Assembly (NCBI GenBank): GCA_036768485.1
Contig: JAVLUZ010000142.1
Location: forward strand, 16,650,407-16,714,406
From: Mermis nigrescens
Lineage: Eukaryota; Nematoda; Enoplea; Mermithida; Mermithidae
Direction of reading: 5' to 3'
Length of the DNA: 64,000 nt
The position numbers and the translations under genes were made by a program. Positions within the stretch are counted from its first letter, which is position 1. Every line of letters starts with the position of its first letter. The notes below the pieces were generated by a model. It worked only from the letters and a program-made list of their open reading frames with translations, had not been told where the DNA came from and did not search any database. Positions 10,287-20,564 of this stretch are shown here, piece by piece.

Positions 10287-10698
10287 AGAACGATTAACAC
10301 GCAATATTGGTTGTTTACATCTCCTAAGTCGGGCTAAAAAAACCTCAAAGAACCGCTATTATAAATACTGCAAGCAAAGATCAAATCCTTTGTCTCTGTG
10401 ACTGTGCAAACAACTTTCTGAATTGTAATATCCCTTTTGATAAAAAGGATATAAATAAACTTCACTTCAAAGATATAAGAATCAAATAAGATACCTGGCA
10501 AACAAAAAGCAGGCGACTACAAAACAAAAGAAAGATATTATAATACGGCAAGGTGGTTTTCTTCCTCTTTTACTTACTCCCATACTTACAATAGGTTTAG
10601 TCCGCTCGCTGATTTCAGCAGGTATACAAATAATTTTTTCAGTATGTTTCATTTACTACCAACTATTGCATCAGCTAGCAAACTACCAGCTATTGTAA
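10279..10698 (+). pseudogene. Small basic/hydrophobic virion-type protein (pX-like), decayed
   Basis: An ATG at 10279 overlaps the ATPase stop in the string ATGGGTAA, a compact viral arrangement. The first block is basic (MGKERLTRNIGCLHLLSRA). The reading frame then shifts near 10400 into LCLCDCANNFLNCNIPFDKK, and shifts again near 10485 into KKQATTKQKKD followed by RQGGFLPLLLTPIL, ending at TAA 10696-10698. A lysine-rich stretch followed by a QGGFLP-type hydrophobic segment is characteristic of the adenovirus pX-like proteins reported next to the ATPase in adintoviruses and Polintons, where they are thought to condense DNA or act on membranes. Two frameshifts disable it. A partial inverted second copy is at 10693-10955. 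Confidence 0.62.
10592..10692. other. Centre of the palindrome (about 100-bp spacer)
   Basis: Left of this segment the pX-like gene runs rightward. Right of it the same sequence runs leftward, beginning with the inverse of CATACTTACAATA. The spacer has no inverse partner, so it marks the axis of symmetry of the whole element. Confidence 0.75.
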
Positions 10699-10955
10699 GT
10701 ATGTGAGTAAGTGAAAGAGGAAGAAAACCACCTTCCTGTATTATAATATATTTCTTTTGTTTTGTCACGTGCTTTTTGTTTGCCAGGTATCTTATTTGAT
10801 TCTGATATCTTCAAAGTTTATTCATATCCTTTTTATCAAAAGGAATATTACAATTCAGAAAGTTGTTTGCACAGTCACAGAGACAAAGGATTTGATCCTT
10901 GCTAGCAGTATTTAAAATCGCGCTTCTTTGAGGTTTTTTTTTGCTTGACTTAGGA
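10693..10955 (-). pseudogene. Inverted partial copy of the pX-like gene (right arm)
   Basis: This is the mirror of about 10310-10592, including the inverses of GGTGGTTTTCTTCCTC and CCTTTTGATAAAAAGGATAT. At about 10954 it jumps directly to the mirror of the TBP-like gene's 3' end (9203 leftward), skipping the ATPase and most of the TBP-like gene. GGAG occurs on both sides of the junction and may have mediated the deletion. Confidence 0.8.
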
Positions 10956-11034
10956 GGGAGCATGAGTTGTACAGAGCATATAAAATAGTTTCAACAATGC
11001 TTGAGAAATGCAAATTAGATACATAATATTTCAA
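10956..11034 (+). pseudogene. Mirrored 3' end of the TBP-like gene (right arm)
   Basis: The inverse of 9129-9203 is present, including TTGAGAAATGCAAATTAGAT. Only the last ~25 codons of the gene remain in this arm. This shows that the right arm once carried the gene too. Confidence 0.75.
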
Positions 11035-11295
11035 ACTTTACAGAAAATTTCCCGAATTTTACAAAAAATCTTCCAAATTTTACTAGAAATATTCCAAATT
11101 TTATAAAAAATATTCCAAACTTTACAAAAAATATTCCAAACTTTGCAAAAGTACTATGCTTAAGCATGTAAAATTAATTCCAAGTTTTACAGAAAAATTT
11201 CCAAACTTTACAAAAATATTCCAAACTTTACATTCCAAATTTTACAAAAAAAAATTCTAAGCTTAACAAAAAATATTCCAAACTTTGCAAATTTT
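11035..11295. repeat. AT-rich ~19-bp tandem repeats, right arm
   Basis: This is the mirror of 8900-9136, with TTTACAAAAAATATTCCAAA variants. The arms have diverged by small insertions and deletions. Confidence 0.75.
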
Positions 11296-11552
11296 TCGAT
11301 CAATACTGATGACATGGATGAAGTTATGTTTTCATTAATGAATTTTGTGTGAAGGTTTGTAAAGTAAAACCTAGCTTCAGGGCTTAAAAATTTCCGCAAG
11401 TTGAACAGCAGGCAAAGATCGCCCTTTTTCAGGTATTTTCTGATAAACTTTGAGAAGCTCAAAATTGCATGATAATTAAATTTGAGCAATGTTCGCCTAT
11501 ACTGGTTGCTTATTTTTGGGCAAAAATAACTCCTAATAGCATCATTAGACAA
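11208..11552 (-). CDS. Unknown ~110-codon frame conserved in both arms (right copy)
   Basis: This is the mirror of the frame at 8593-8880: SNDAIRSYFCPKISNQYRR, LKKGDLCLLF and SPEARFYFTNLHTKF are shared, and the frame runs on for about 30 codons past the point where the left copy stops. The first codon of this open frame is TTG, so the true start is unknown. Function is unknown. Confidence 0.4.
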   Translation of the reverse strand: MSNDAIRSYFCPKISNQYRRTLLKFNYHAILSFSKFIRKYLKKGDLCLLFNLRKFLSPEARFYFTNLHTKFINENITSSMSSVLIEKFAKFGIFFVKLRIFFCKIWNVKFGIFL

Positions 11553-11579
11553 GTACTAGTAAAAAATTAAGCATTGTAA

Positions 11580-13040
11580 AGACAGTGTAAAAAAAATCAG
11601 CATACTGTAGGTTGTGCGCTAAAATTTTGTACATAGCATACCTAAGTAAACCTAACGTACTTTGAAAATTTGAGCCAAATCTGCCCTCTAGTTCTTGAAA
11701 TATAGTGCTATATGAGAAAGTGTAAAGTAAACTGGTGTACTATAAGCTTCGATGCTGAAATTCCATATATAGTATGCCTTGCTGACATACATCATATCCT
11801 AACAATTTAAACAAAATCACAGCATTGGTTCTTTAAATATGGTGCTATATGAGGAAGTGTAAACTAAAATCCGCACACTGTAGATCACATGCTGAAACAA
11901 TAAGATGATACATGCAACATAAACCCACCCTACTATGAAAATTTTATTCCAATCCGCCCTCTATTTCTAAGGTTATAGTACTATTTGAGCAAGTGTAAAG
12001 TAAATTGGTATACTGTAGGCTGCGCGCTAAAATTCTATGCATAGCATGCCCTGCCTCTATACGTCATATCCTGAAAATCTGAACAAAATCCAAGCATTGG
12101 TTCTTGAAATATGGTGCTATATGATTAAGTGTAAACTAAAATCGGCATACTGTAGATTACATGCTGATAACAATAGGATAACACATGCAACATAAACCCA
12201 CCCTACTATGAAAATTTAAACCCAATCTGCCCTCTATTTCTGAAGTTATATCACTATTTGAGCAAGTGTAAAGTAATTTGGTATACTGTAGGCTGCGCGC
12301 TAAAATTCTATGCATAGCATGCCTCGCCTATATACATCATATCCTAAAAATCTGAACAAAATCCAGCCATTGGTTCTCAATTTACGTTCCTATATGAGAA
12401 AGTGTAAACTAAAATTGGCATACTGTAGATTACATGTTGATAACAATAATATAAGACATGCAACATAAACCCATCCTACTATGAAAATTTGAGTCCAATC
12501 CGCCCTCTATTTCCAAAATTATAGTACCAAATGAGAGTGTAAAGTAATCTGGTAAACTGTAGGCTGCGCACTGACATTCTGTGCATAGCCTGACCATATG
12601 TGGGCAGCAAGAAAATTCTGGGGGGGGGTGCAAGATTTTTTGAAGGTCGAAAAATGGCCTTAAAAATGGTGGTATGGCGATAAAAACACCATTTTTCGAC
12701 GTTTCTCATCAAGCACTATCCATTGGCATCAAAAAATTGCGAAAAAAACGAAAAAAATTTTCAAAAATTGAATTCTGGGGGGTATTTTGATTTCTGGCGG
12801 GTATTTTTGGTTTCTGGGGGGTGCATACCCCCAAACCCCCCCCCCCCCACGCCCAGGTGTGAGCCTGACTCGCCTATATACATCATGTCATGAAAATTTG
12901 AACAAAATCCGGCCATTGGTTCTTGAATTATGCAAAAGTGTAAAGTAATGCTGGTATACTGTAGGTTGCGCGCTAAAATTTTGTACGTAGCATACCTAAC
13001 ATATACTTAACACTCTGAAATTTTTAGTCCGATCTGGCTG
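11580..13040. repeat. ~138-bp degenerate tandem repeats, right arm
   Basis: This is the inverse of 7440-8600, with repeated AAGTGTAAAGTAA and ACTGTAGGCTGCGCGC phrases. It is interrupted at 12595-12861 by a hAT MITE that the left arm lacks. Confidence 0.85.
12595..12861. mobile_element. hAT MITE in the right arm (267 bp)
   Basis: The segment starts CATATGTGGGCAGCAAG and ends with the inverse of CACACCTGGGCGTGGGGG, an imperfect inverted repeat. It is flanked by the exact 8-bp duplication AGCCTGAC (12587-12594 and 12862-12869). The left arm shows the uninterrupted empty site near 7580-7600. It has no coding capacity. Confidence 0.93.
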
Positions 13041-13619
13041 CTGGTTCTTGAATTATAGCTCTTTCAATTTCCCCCCCCCCCAGGGAAATTCCCCCCCTGG
13101 AAATTTGCCCCTCCCTTGGCCCTGGGCTTGCGTGCGCCCCCTCCCCGGGCAGGTTCGTGCAGGCCCCTATGCTACAACACAACCTATGCTGCAGCATTGC
13201 TCCCTGAGAAAAGCCAGGGAGCAGATTCTGAGCCCCTCCGCCTATGCTATAACATAGGCGATGTTATAGCTTTGCCCCCTAGGGAGACACGGTATACAAC
13301 TGACATCATAAGATTAATTGGCTGTGATAATGCTAGTCTGTGTATGTATGTAGTTATAAATTTATTCCGGATTGATCAAATATGTGTGTAGGTATATATG
13401 TATTCCCCAGAGCTTAAGCTGGCCCGTCAACATGCGCTAATGGGTGACTGGGCAGCTATTGAATGTGCTACCCATGCAGCGCAAAAAAAAATTTCCTAAT
13501 GAGGAAGCAAATCTGCCAGACCATCTCAAATAAAAGTGCCTTCTAAAACCATCTACTACAGGTTGATATGCGAGCAAAGCGCCAGCTTCCCATATTGATG
13601 TTTCCAACTTGACTGCATA

Positions 13620-14060
13620 TAATATCACATTGTGTGCTATATTGCCTGCAGTCTAGGCCGCTGGTTTTTGACTGCATATAATTTTACATTGTGTGCTATA
13701 TTGCCTGCAGTCTAGGCCGCTGGTTTTTGACTGCATATAATTTAACATTGTGTGCTATATTGCCTGCAGTCTAGGCCGCTGGCTTTTGACTGCATATAAT
13801 TTTACATTGTGTGCTATATTGCCTGCAGTCTAGGCCGCTGGTTTTTGACTGCATATAATTTTACATTGTGTGCTATATTGCCTGCAGTCTAGGCCACTGG
13901 TTTTTGACTGCATATAATTTAACATTGTGTGCTATATTGCCTGCAGTCTAGGCCGCTGGTTTTTGACTGCATATAATTTTACATTGTGTGCTATATTGCC
14001 TGCAGTCTAGGCTGCTGGTTTTTGACTGCATATAATTTTACATTGTGTGCTATATTACCT
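13620..14060. repeat. 59-bp subterminal tandem array, right arm
   Basis: ATTGTGTGCTATATTGCCTG recurs every 59 bases for about seven units, inverse to the array at 6481-6868. Confidence 0.93.
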
Positions 14061-14086
14061 GCAGTTGACTGCAAATAATTACTGCC

Positions 14087-14095
14087 GTTTGAACT
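14087..14095. repeat. 9-bp target-site duplication, right copy
   Basis: GTTTGAACT lies directly right of the element, identical to 6440-6448. Confidence 0.92.
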
Positions 14096-14195
14096 ACCCA
14101 GATATAGAACTAAACATTTATTAACTGATATTTTTAATTGCCATGTATTGGCCCACTCATGCACATAATTTATGTCAGCTTGATGCTGCATTTGG
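14096..14195 (-). pseudogene. CR1-like LINE, continuation of the split reverse transcriptase
   Basis: The minus strand reads QADINYVHEWANTWQLKISV and then KCLVLYLG, the segment that in CR1-like reverse transcriptases precedes the block found at 6365-6439. The frame meets the other half of the LINE across the 9-bp duplication. The 5' part of the LINE upstream of this is absent (5' truncation), and the hairpin repeat resumes at about 14195. Confidence 0.85.
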
Positions 14196-14420
14196 CGCGG
14201 CGCGGCCTAAAGATTAATAATAAGTAAGAATTAAATCAATTCGGCGCGAAGCGCCGAAAAATTTTTGAAGTTCTAATTCTATAAAACGCATTTTTAACAT
14301 AACAAAAAATTTTCCACAAACGCCAACCAAGCCCAAAAATTTTTTCCATTTCGCAAAATTTTGGTTGACAAATAGACCAAAAAGTGGAAAAAAACGGTGT
14401 ATCTAACCCGTTTCCGACAT
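14196..14420. repeat. GCGAAGC hairpin repeat copy
   Basis: It contains TTCGGCGCGAAGCGCCGAA (an 8-bp stem with a GAA loop) followed by AAAATTTTTGAAG. The tail CAACCAAGCCCAAAAA and GGTTGACAAATAGACC is shared with 53690-53790. Confidence 0.8.
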
Positions 14421-14546
14421 AACCTCTTTAGTCGACGGAGAAAACGGATTTGATTACCATGACTACAGTATTTTCAGAAAAATGACAGTTTCATGCTATT
14501 TAAGCTCCAATAAGTACGTTTGAATTACTTTGATAAGGATACAACA

Positions 14547-14722
14547 GATAATAATAGCCTGTTTCACAGAAGTTTGGGCATAAATTTAAATATAAACTAT
14601 GCGACAATAAGCCGAAATATTGCGATTCTAGCATTGATTTGATATAATTGTATCATTCGTAATGCGCAGCTTTCTTCCGGAAAATTCTTAAAATTTGCGC
14701 CCAAACTTTGGTGAAATGAGCT
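14547..14722. mobile_element. TA-flanked MITE, TATAGTCTGTTTCAC family
   Basis: One end reads ATAGCCTGTTTCACAGAAGT and the other the near-inverse CCAAACTTTGGTGAAATGAGCTAT. Related copies lie at 41411-41574, 41723-42112 and 44670-44841. The length is about 165-180 bp without insertions. TA target use suggests Tc1/mariner-type mobilisation. Confidence 0.6.
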
Positions 14723-15585
14723 ATACTTTGTCAGTCTTTAATATTACTTGTTTTTATGTTGTATTCGCTTATTAGCATTGCATAGATCTAAGTTTGAATT
14801 AAGTAAGAGGAAGAAAGAAACCAGCCGGTCGATCTATTGTCTCTTTAATTCACGAAACCTTGTGCATGGATCACAATTCGTGAGTCATTGTAGATGGATT
14901 TTCCAAGAAAATGGATTAAACTGAAGCAGCAATCTGTAGTTTGCGTAGCAAATGATAAACCGTGAACTTTACTACAAAGAATTGTACTACATTAAACTGC
15001 TTAAAAACCACCTATCACTGCATCCTCGCTATAGTCTTTCTATTCCAAAGGGCACATTTTCGCTTTACGGCTTATTTCTGAAGTGAAATATTTTGCAGTA
15101 TATGCATATATGGTTGTGGCAGTTTGTTAGAAGCGCCACATGTTGAAGAAAGCACAAAAGAATAATTGAAGAGAGAATAAGAGAGAATAATTGAAGAAGT
15201 CGATTGTGTTCAAGCAAAACTAAATCAGAACAAGACTTTAGCGAAAATAGGCCGTTTGGAATGAAATAGACTAGACAGCTGAAAATTGATTTCCATGCGC
15301 AAGGTTTTTTTCACGTAGAGTCTACATATTTCACGAAACCTTGTGCATGGAAATCAATTTTAAGCGATCGAACGAGCAGCTACAAAAGTGGTTTCGAGGT
15401 TTATTGACTGTAACACGATTCTGCATAGTAAAACGTCATATGCTTATTCTTGCTATGCACAATATCGTACTTGCTGCTTCAGTTTGAACCACTTTTGTAA
15501 TTGGTTAACTTTGACTCATGAATTGTGAAACATACGCAAGGTTTCGTGAGACGGACTATAAGTACTTACCTAGTTGATAAAATCA
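14723..15585. repeat. Decayed MITE-like repeats, no gene
   Basis: Repeated inverted phrases include CACGAAACCTTGTGCATGGA (14855 and 15332, with inverses near 15290 and 15525). An outer pair is ATAGTCTTTCTATTCCAAA near 15041 and the near-inverse GTTTCGTGAGACGGACTATA near 15541. Parts of this sequence recur at 46165-46376. This is a cluster of nested nonautonomous elements that cannot be fully resolved by eye. Confidence 0.45.
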
Positions 15586-18500
15586 TAGGTAGCGCGTTAG
15601 CGCGTATACCTATAATATACATACTTGGGTACCCCCATCATATGTCCCCCCCCTCACAGCTATGACGGCACACATTTGGGAGGTGCGGTATTTTTTAAAA
15701 GGTAGATAATAAAAAACCTTAGGACCCCCATTTTTTCATGTTTACACTCAATACCGAGCTAGTCGTGAGTATGTAAAGTTTACACCAAAAATTCAAATGA
15801 TCGGCGGAGGGCCAATTGTTTTTTAAAAAATGATTTCCTGATTAGTAGGTTACGAATCTGGTCTTAAAATTTCTTTACACTCAATATTTGTTGCACAGGA
15901 ATGTAAAATAGACGATTTTTAACTGTTTATGTGCAGAAGCATTTCAAAAGGTAGACAGTTATAAAATCTAGGGGAGTATTTTTTTATTTTTTTAGAAAAA
16001 GTAATATTTTCAAATTTAGAGGCGGATTATTGTAAAGAGTCTTGGACAAAAAAATATTCTTTTCCTGCTATATTTTTCACTTAGTAGACAGAACGTGGTA
16101 ATTATCTTTAAAATGTGCCTCGTCCTAAGCGCTACACGTCAAAATTTATTTTGTTTCTTTACAATCAATATTGCGTTATTAGTGCAGGAGTAAACTTTAC
16201 ACTGAAAAAATTATTTCCCGCCCAAAGCGTCGTGGATTGAATTTTTAAAAAATTGTTCTCCTTAAAGTCAGAATAACGAATCTGACCTTGAAACTTTTCT
16301 ACAGCCAGTGTTTGTTGAGATATGAAGAGGTGAACTTTGAATTATACATCTATTTTCAAATGCAGATAGATAACTCCGTATTGCATATTGTTTGATCAGA
16401 TTTTTCTTATTCCAGGGGTTTTTGACTCGTAATAAATAATTATATTTTTTATCATAAATGCACTATTCTTAAACTTCAGTAGAATAATTAATGTTTTTCA
16501 AAATAGTATAATCAAGCTAAAATCTTTGCTGTCAGATAACGTGCATTGTGTTGATAGACAGGCACCTAATCATATGTTCCCATATGTCGCCATGTTAAAA
16601 AACTTGCAGCGTAATAAGTATAGGATGTTGTTCGAAAGTAGGGAAACGATTTCAGATTTTTACCATTGTCCACAATACAGCGAAATCATGAGTGACTAAA
16701 TTTTAAAATCCACCTATATGTTGAGCTCGTGCAAGTGGCTGACGTTTCCGTTCTCGCATGTGGATTTAAAAAGAATAATGGGTTCAAAAATAAGGGTTCA
16801 GAATAACGAATCTGACCTTCAAACTTTCTTACAGCCAGTGTTTGTTGAGGTATGAAGAGGTGAACTTTGAATTATACATCTATTTTCTAATGCAGATAGA
16901 TAACTCCGTATTGCATACTGTTTGATCAGATTTTTCTTATTTCAGAGGTTTTTGACTCGTCTTTAATAAATAATTATTTTTATTATCATAAATGCACTAT
17001 TCTTCAACTTTAGTAGAAGGATGAATATTTTTCAGATAGTATAATCAAACTAAAATCTTCGCTGCGAGACTCAGTTAACGTGCATTGTGTTGATAGACAG
17101 GCACCTAATCATATGTTCCTATATGTCGCCATATTGAAAAACCGGCAGCGTAATAGTAAGTATAGAATGTTGTTTGAAAGTAGGGAAATGATTTCAGATT
17201 TTTACTGTAGACCACAATACAGCGAAATGATGAGTGACTATGTAATAAAATCCGCCGAACTAAGTTCGTGCAAGTGGCTGACGTATGTGGATTTAAAAAA
17301 GAATAATGGGTTCAAATCTTCTGAATACTGACTTTTTCATTTTTTTAATTCTTTTGGCAGAACCATGCACTTCATTTGACTTATTCATCTATTTAGGTTA
17401 AGTGATCCGCTGGCTTCTTCATTTATCGTTTTGTAAAACTCCAAATTTATGTTTACTATTTTATTTTCGGGTCAGTATTTAATCATAGATAGCGCGTTAG
17501 TAAGCGTCTATAATATACTTGGGTACCCCAACACATGTGCCCCCCTACAGCTATAACGGGACACATCTGGGAGGTGCGGTTTTTTTCAAGGAAGATAATA
17601 AAAAAATTCGCTGCCTGTTTTATTTTGTTTTTCTTTACACTCAAAACTGACTGTGTAAAGAAGGTGTAAAGTTTTGGCGTAATGTTATACCATATAGCTA
17701 ATTTTGGGGTTTTTTTTACCGGGCTTGTGGATAACTCAGTACTGAGTCTTCAAACAATTTAATGGCATAGATTTGTAGAAGAAGAAATTCTGCAGATGAC
17801 AGTTTTTTGTTTTTGAATTTCGACTTAGTTCTCGAATGGGAGTGTAAAGAGTGCGAAAATCTGGGGGTGAAAAAACACATTTTGGTAGAGTTTTCGACTT
17901 GTTTATGTCTGCCAACAACTCCGGTTATGAGTTTTAAGAAATTTTTCTAATAGAAATGTACTACGGGTCAAGGGCTATCTTGTGCTTACCAGCAAACTTT
18001 TCTATAATCGATACGCAGTTATTATCAGGGGTTTAAACTTTACACTCTAGTGGATAAGTGAAAAACAGATTTTGTCTAGGATTTCTCTGCCAAACGAATT
18101 AAATAGAAATAAAGCAACTTCTAAGGGCGACACGTCGAAGCAAGCCGTGTTCAAAAAAACATATTATCGAGTTGTTTATGGGGGTCTAAAATTCGAAATC
18201 TGAGGTGCAAAATGGGCGAAAAAACAGGTTTTTTTCGTATTTTGATTGGTAAATCATATCAAATATTCTGCGAAACATAAGTTTGGCACATGCAAACGTA
18301 CTACAATCAAAGGGCTACAAGCTGGCCCAAACCGGATTTATTTACACTTAATGGGGCGTTAGGTTCAGATTTTGAAAGTTTACAATGTGGTGGACAGATG
18401 AAAATACGTGTTTGTCCATTTTTTGTTCGCCACTTTCTCTGTTCAGAAGTCGGGCGAGGTCGAATAGGATAAAAATAAAGTACTTTCTAAGGGGTAGGCG

Positions 18501-19506
18501 TCACGGCGAATTGCGTTTGTTTACATCAATATTTAGCTTTTCCGGGAGGTGTAAAGTCAAAAAATGGAGAGTTAAACGTGTTTCTATCTTGTTTTTTTCT
18601 GCCAAGTTCTGGGTTATGAGTCTGGACATAATCTCAAGTCTAAAAATGGACCAGAAACCAAATTTTGTACGCCTGTTTGTTTTCACTTAACAATGGTGTA
18701 ACGTGGTTCACATCTGATATTCATTTGTCCTCGGGCCATTGCGGAGACTTAATTTTTTCATAAGTGTTGATCGTAATATCAGAGTAATATCAGAATTACG
18801 AATCCGACTGAAATTTTCTTTACACTCGGAGGTTGTGTAAAGTTTACACTGCATATTAACTTTAGTTCTAGAGCCTTACAGAAGCTTGATTTTTTCTAAA
18901 GTCTAAAAATGTACCAGGAATCAAATGTGAAACGCCAGTTGAGCGCGTTTGCTTACACTCAACAGTGGTGCAAAGTAATTTACAACTGATGTTTATTTGT
19001 TCTCGGGTTATTGTGGTGACTCATTTTTTTCATAAATGTTTATCGTAATATGTGAGTAATATTAGAATTACGAATCACGACTAAAATCTTCTTCACACTC
19101 TGTGTTGTGTAAAGTTTTCACCGCATATTAACTTTAGTTCTAGAGCCTTGCGGAAGCTAAATTTTTTTCAAAATGTTCTACGTAAAATGAGAATTGGGAA
19201 TCTGACTGTTAGTTTTCTCTACACCTAGTAGTTGTGTAAAGTTTGCACTATTCATTTGTTGTTAATATGTAGTTTATACTGCAAATTTATTTAACTTCCA
19301 AATCTGAGCGTTAGTGTTCCTTACACTTGATATTTGCGTAAAGTTTATGCTGAAAAGCTTTGATCTGTTGTCCTGTGTAGAAAGGATAATGCTGATGTTC
19401 AAAACAATATTGTTTTCCGCGTTCTTGGACTACTGTCATTATTGTGGCATGTTACTGTATGTGTTTACTGACTGATGTACTCAAATCATGCTAATTAAAA
19501 GTGGGG
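15586..19506. repeat. Left arm of a long inverted repeat, TTTACAC-rich units
   Basis: The arm begins with the palindromic string ATCATAGGTAGCGCG...GCGC and consists of two units (15586-17480 and 17481-19506), each starting with an ATCATAG(G/A)TAGCGCG phrase. Inside are many copies of TTTACACTCAAT and GTGTAAAGTTTACAC. The inverse is found at 42890-48978. No protein family is recognised; the 83-codon frame at 17080-17331 lies in a duplicated part and looks fortuitous. Confidence 0.8.
16270..17335. repeat. ~530-bp tandem duplication inside the left arm
   Basis: AGAATAACGAATCTGACCTT occurs at 16270 and again at 16800, and the sequence after each runs parallel through GTGCATTGTGTTGATAGACA to a degraded tRNA-like 3' box (GGGTTCAAA). 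The second copy has small deletions. The right arm has a single copy. Confidence 0.8.
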
Positions 19507-19508
19507 TA

Positions 19509-20287
19509 CTAGCAAAGAAAAATGCTCCGATGGAACAAAAAAGATGAATATACTTGGAATTGCGGATTATTAAGGATGTAAAAGGAGGGGACTAGGAAAA
19601 AGCTACCTAAAGTCGCAAAATCTGCTAGAAATCATATTTTCTCTAAGCAACGCAAAAAAATCGAAGTATATTCTGCGGCCTCTAAAAAAGTGTCTCTTTT
19701 AAATAATGTTCAAAGTTTCAGATAAGAGTGTATTAACGAAATCTATAATGTTTATTTTTTGTATATTGCTGGCAAGTAGGAACGCTGACTAGCTTCGTAT
19801 CCTGATTGATAGAAAACTAAGTGGTATTGTATTAAAAGTTGTTTTATTTTGTTATGAGCATTATAGCAAGCAAAGCAGGGGCCGATTGATTAGTGCACAC
19901 AATCGTTACGGGCATGCTAGTGTACCTACATTTAGTCTTCCTACTGTTTTGAACCAACAATTTATTCAATTGTCTTGGATGCATCGATGTTTGCTATTTC
20001 ATTCAAATGGATTAGAAAGACTGTTAGACTACTCAATATCATTTCCCATAGCTACTGCATAGCAAACGTGCTGCTTTTTCAATCATTTTTATGGTTAAAT
20101 ATTTCTTTTAATCTGTTGACCGCAGAATATACTTTGATTTTTGCGTTGCTTAGAGAAAGTATGATTTTTAGCAGATTTTGCGACTTAAGGTATCTTTATT
20201 CCAGTCCCCTCCTTTTACATCCTTTATAATCCACAATTCCGAGTATATTCATCTTTTTTGTTCAATCGGAGCATTTTTCTTTGCTAG
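19509..20287. mobile_element. TA-flanked MITE with ~180-bp inverted ends (copy 1)
   Basis: The segment starts CTAGCAAAGAAAAATGCTCC and ends in its inverse, with TA on both sides. The inverted ends extend through TACTTGGAATTG and AAGGAGGGGACTAG to about 180 bases. Copy 2 at 42134-42889 is the inverse, including the unique centre. The 84-codon frame inside (19975-20229) is not conserved as a protein. Confidence 0.85.
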
Positions 20288-20564
20288 TAATACCAACAGG
20301 GAATTTATTTTCAATTAAATCAATCAAATCAATCAAAATTTATTCGTCATCAATATAAGTGAACAAATTAATGAAATGTTGCATAAGAAATATAGTATAA
20401 TTGCTTAAATAATATTACGATAATATTTGATGGACGCGGACGCGTAAAGACAAACGAAAAATGAGCTTAATTACGGCCCTTAAGAAAATCTTATCATAAA
20501 CACTTTCGAGTTAGGAGCTTGTATAACTTGCTCAGGCAAAGAATTCCACAAAGAAACCACACGA

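Larger units (their letters stand above)
6449..14086. mobile_element. 7.6-kb near-palindromic element with Polinton-type genes
   Basis: The ends are inverted copies of GG(T/C)AGTAATTATTTGCAG, flanked by an exact 9-bp duplication. The left arm runs through a 59-bp tandem array, a conserved low-complexity/GC segment, about nine ~138-bp repeats, a ~100-codon frame, AT-rich 19-bp repeats and then genes. The right arm mirrors this order. A second inner mirror (about 10310-10592 against 10693-10955) shows that the centre of symmetry is near 10640. Only the left arm keeps the segment 9203-10315 with the TBP-like and ATPase genes. The gene set is Polinton/adintovirus-like, but 9-bp duplications are not the 6 bp reported for Polintons. 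No integrase or DNA polymerase remains, so this copy is nonautonomous. Confidence 0.9.

Noticed and set aside
17080..17331. 83-codon gene in the left arm of the long inverted repeat
   Set aside because: It lies in a tandem duplication whose first copy (16540-16790) and mirror copy do not preserve the frame.
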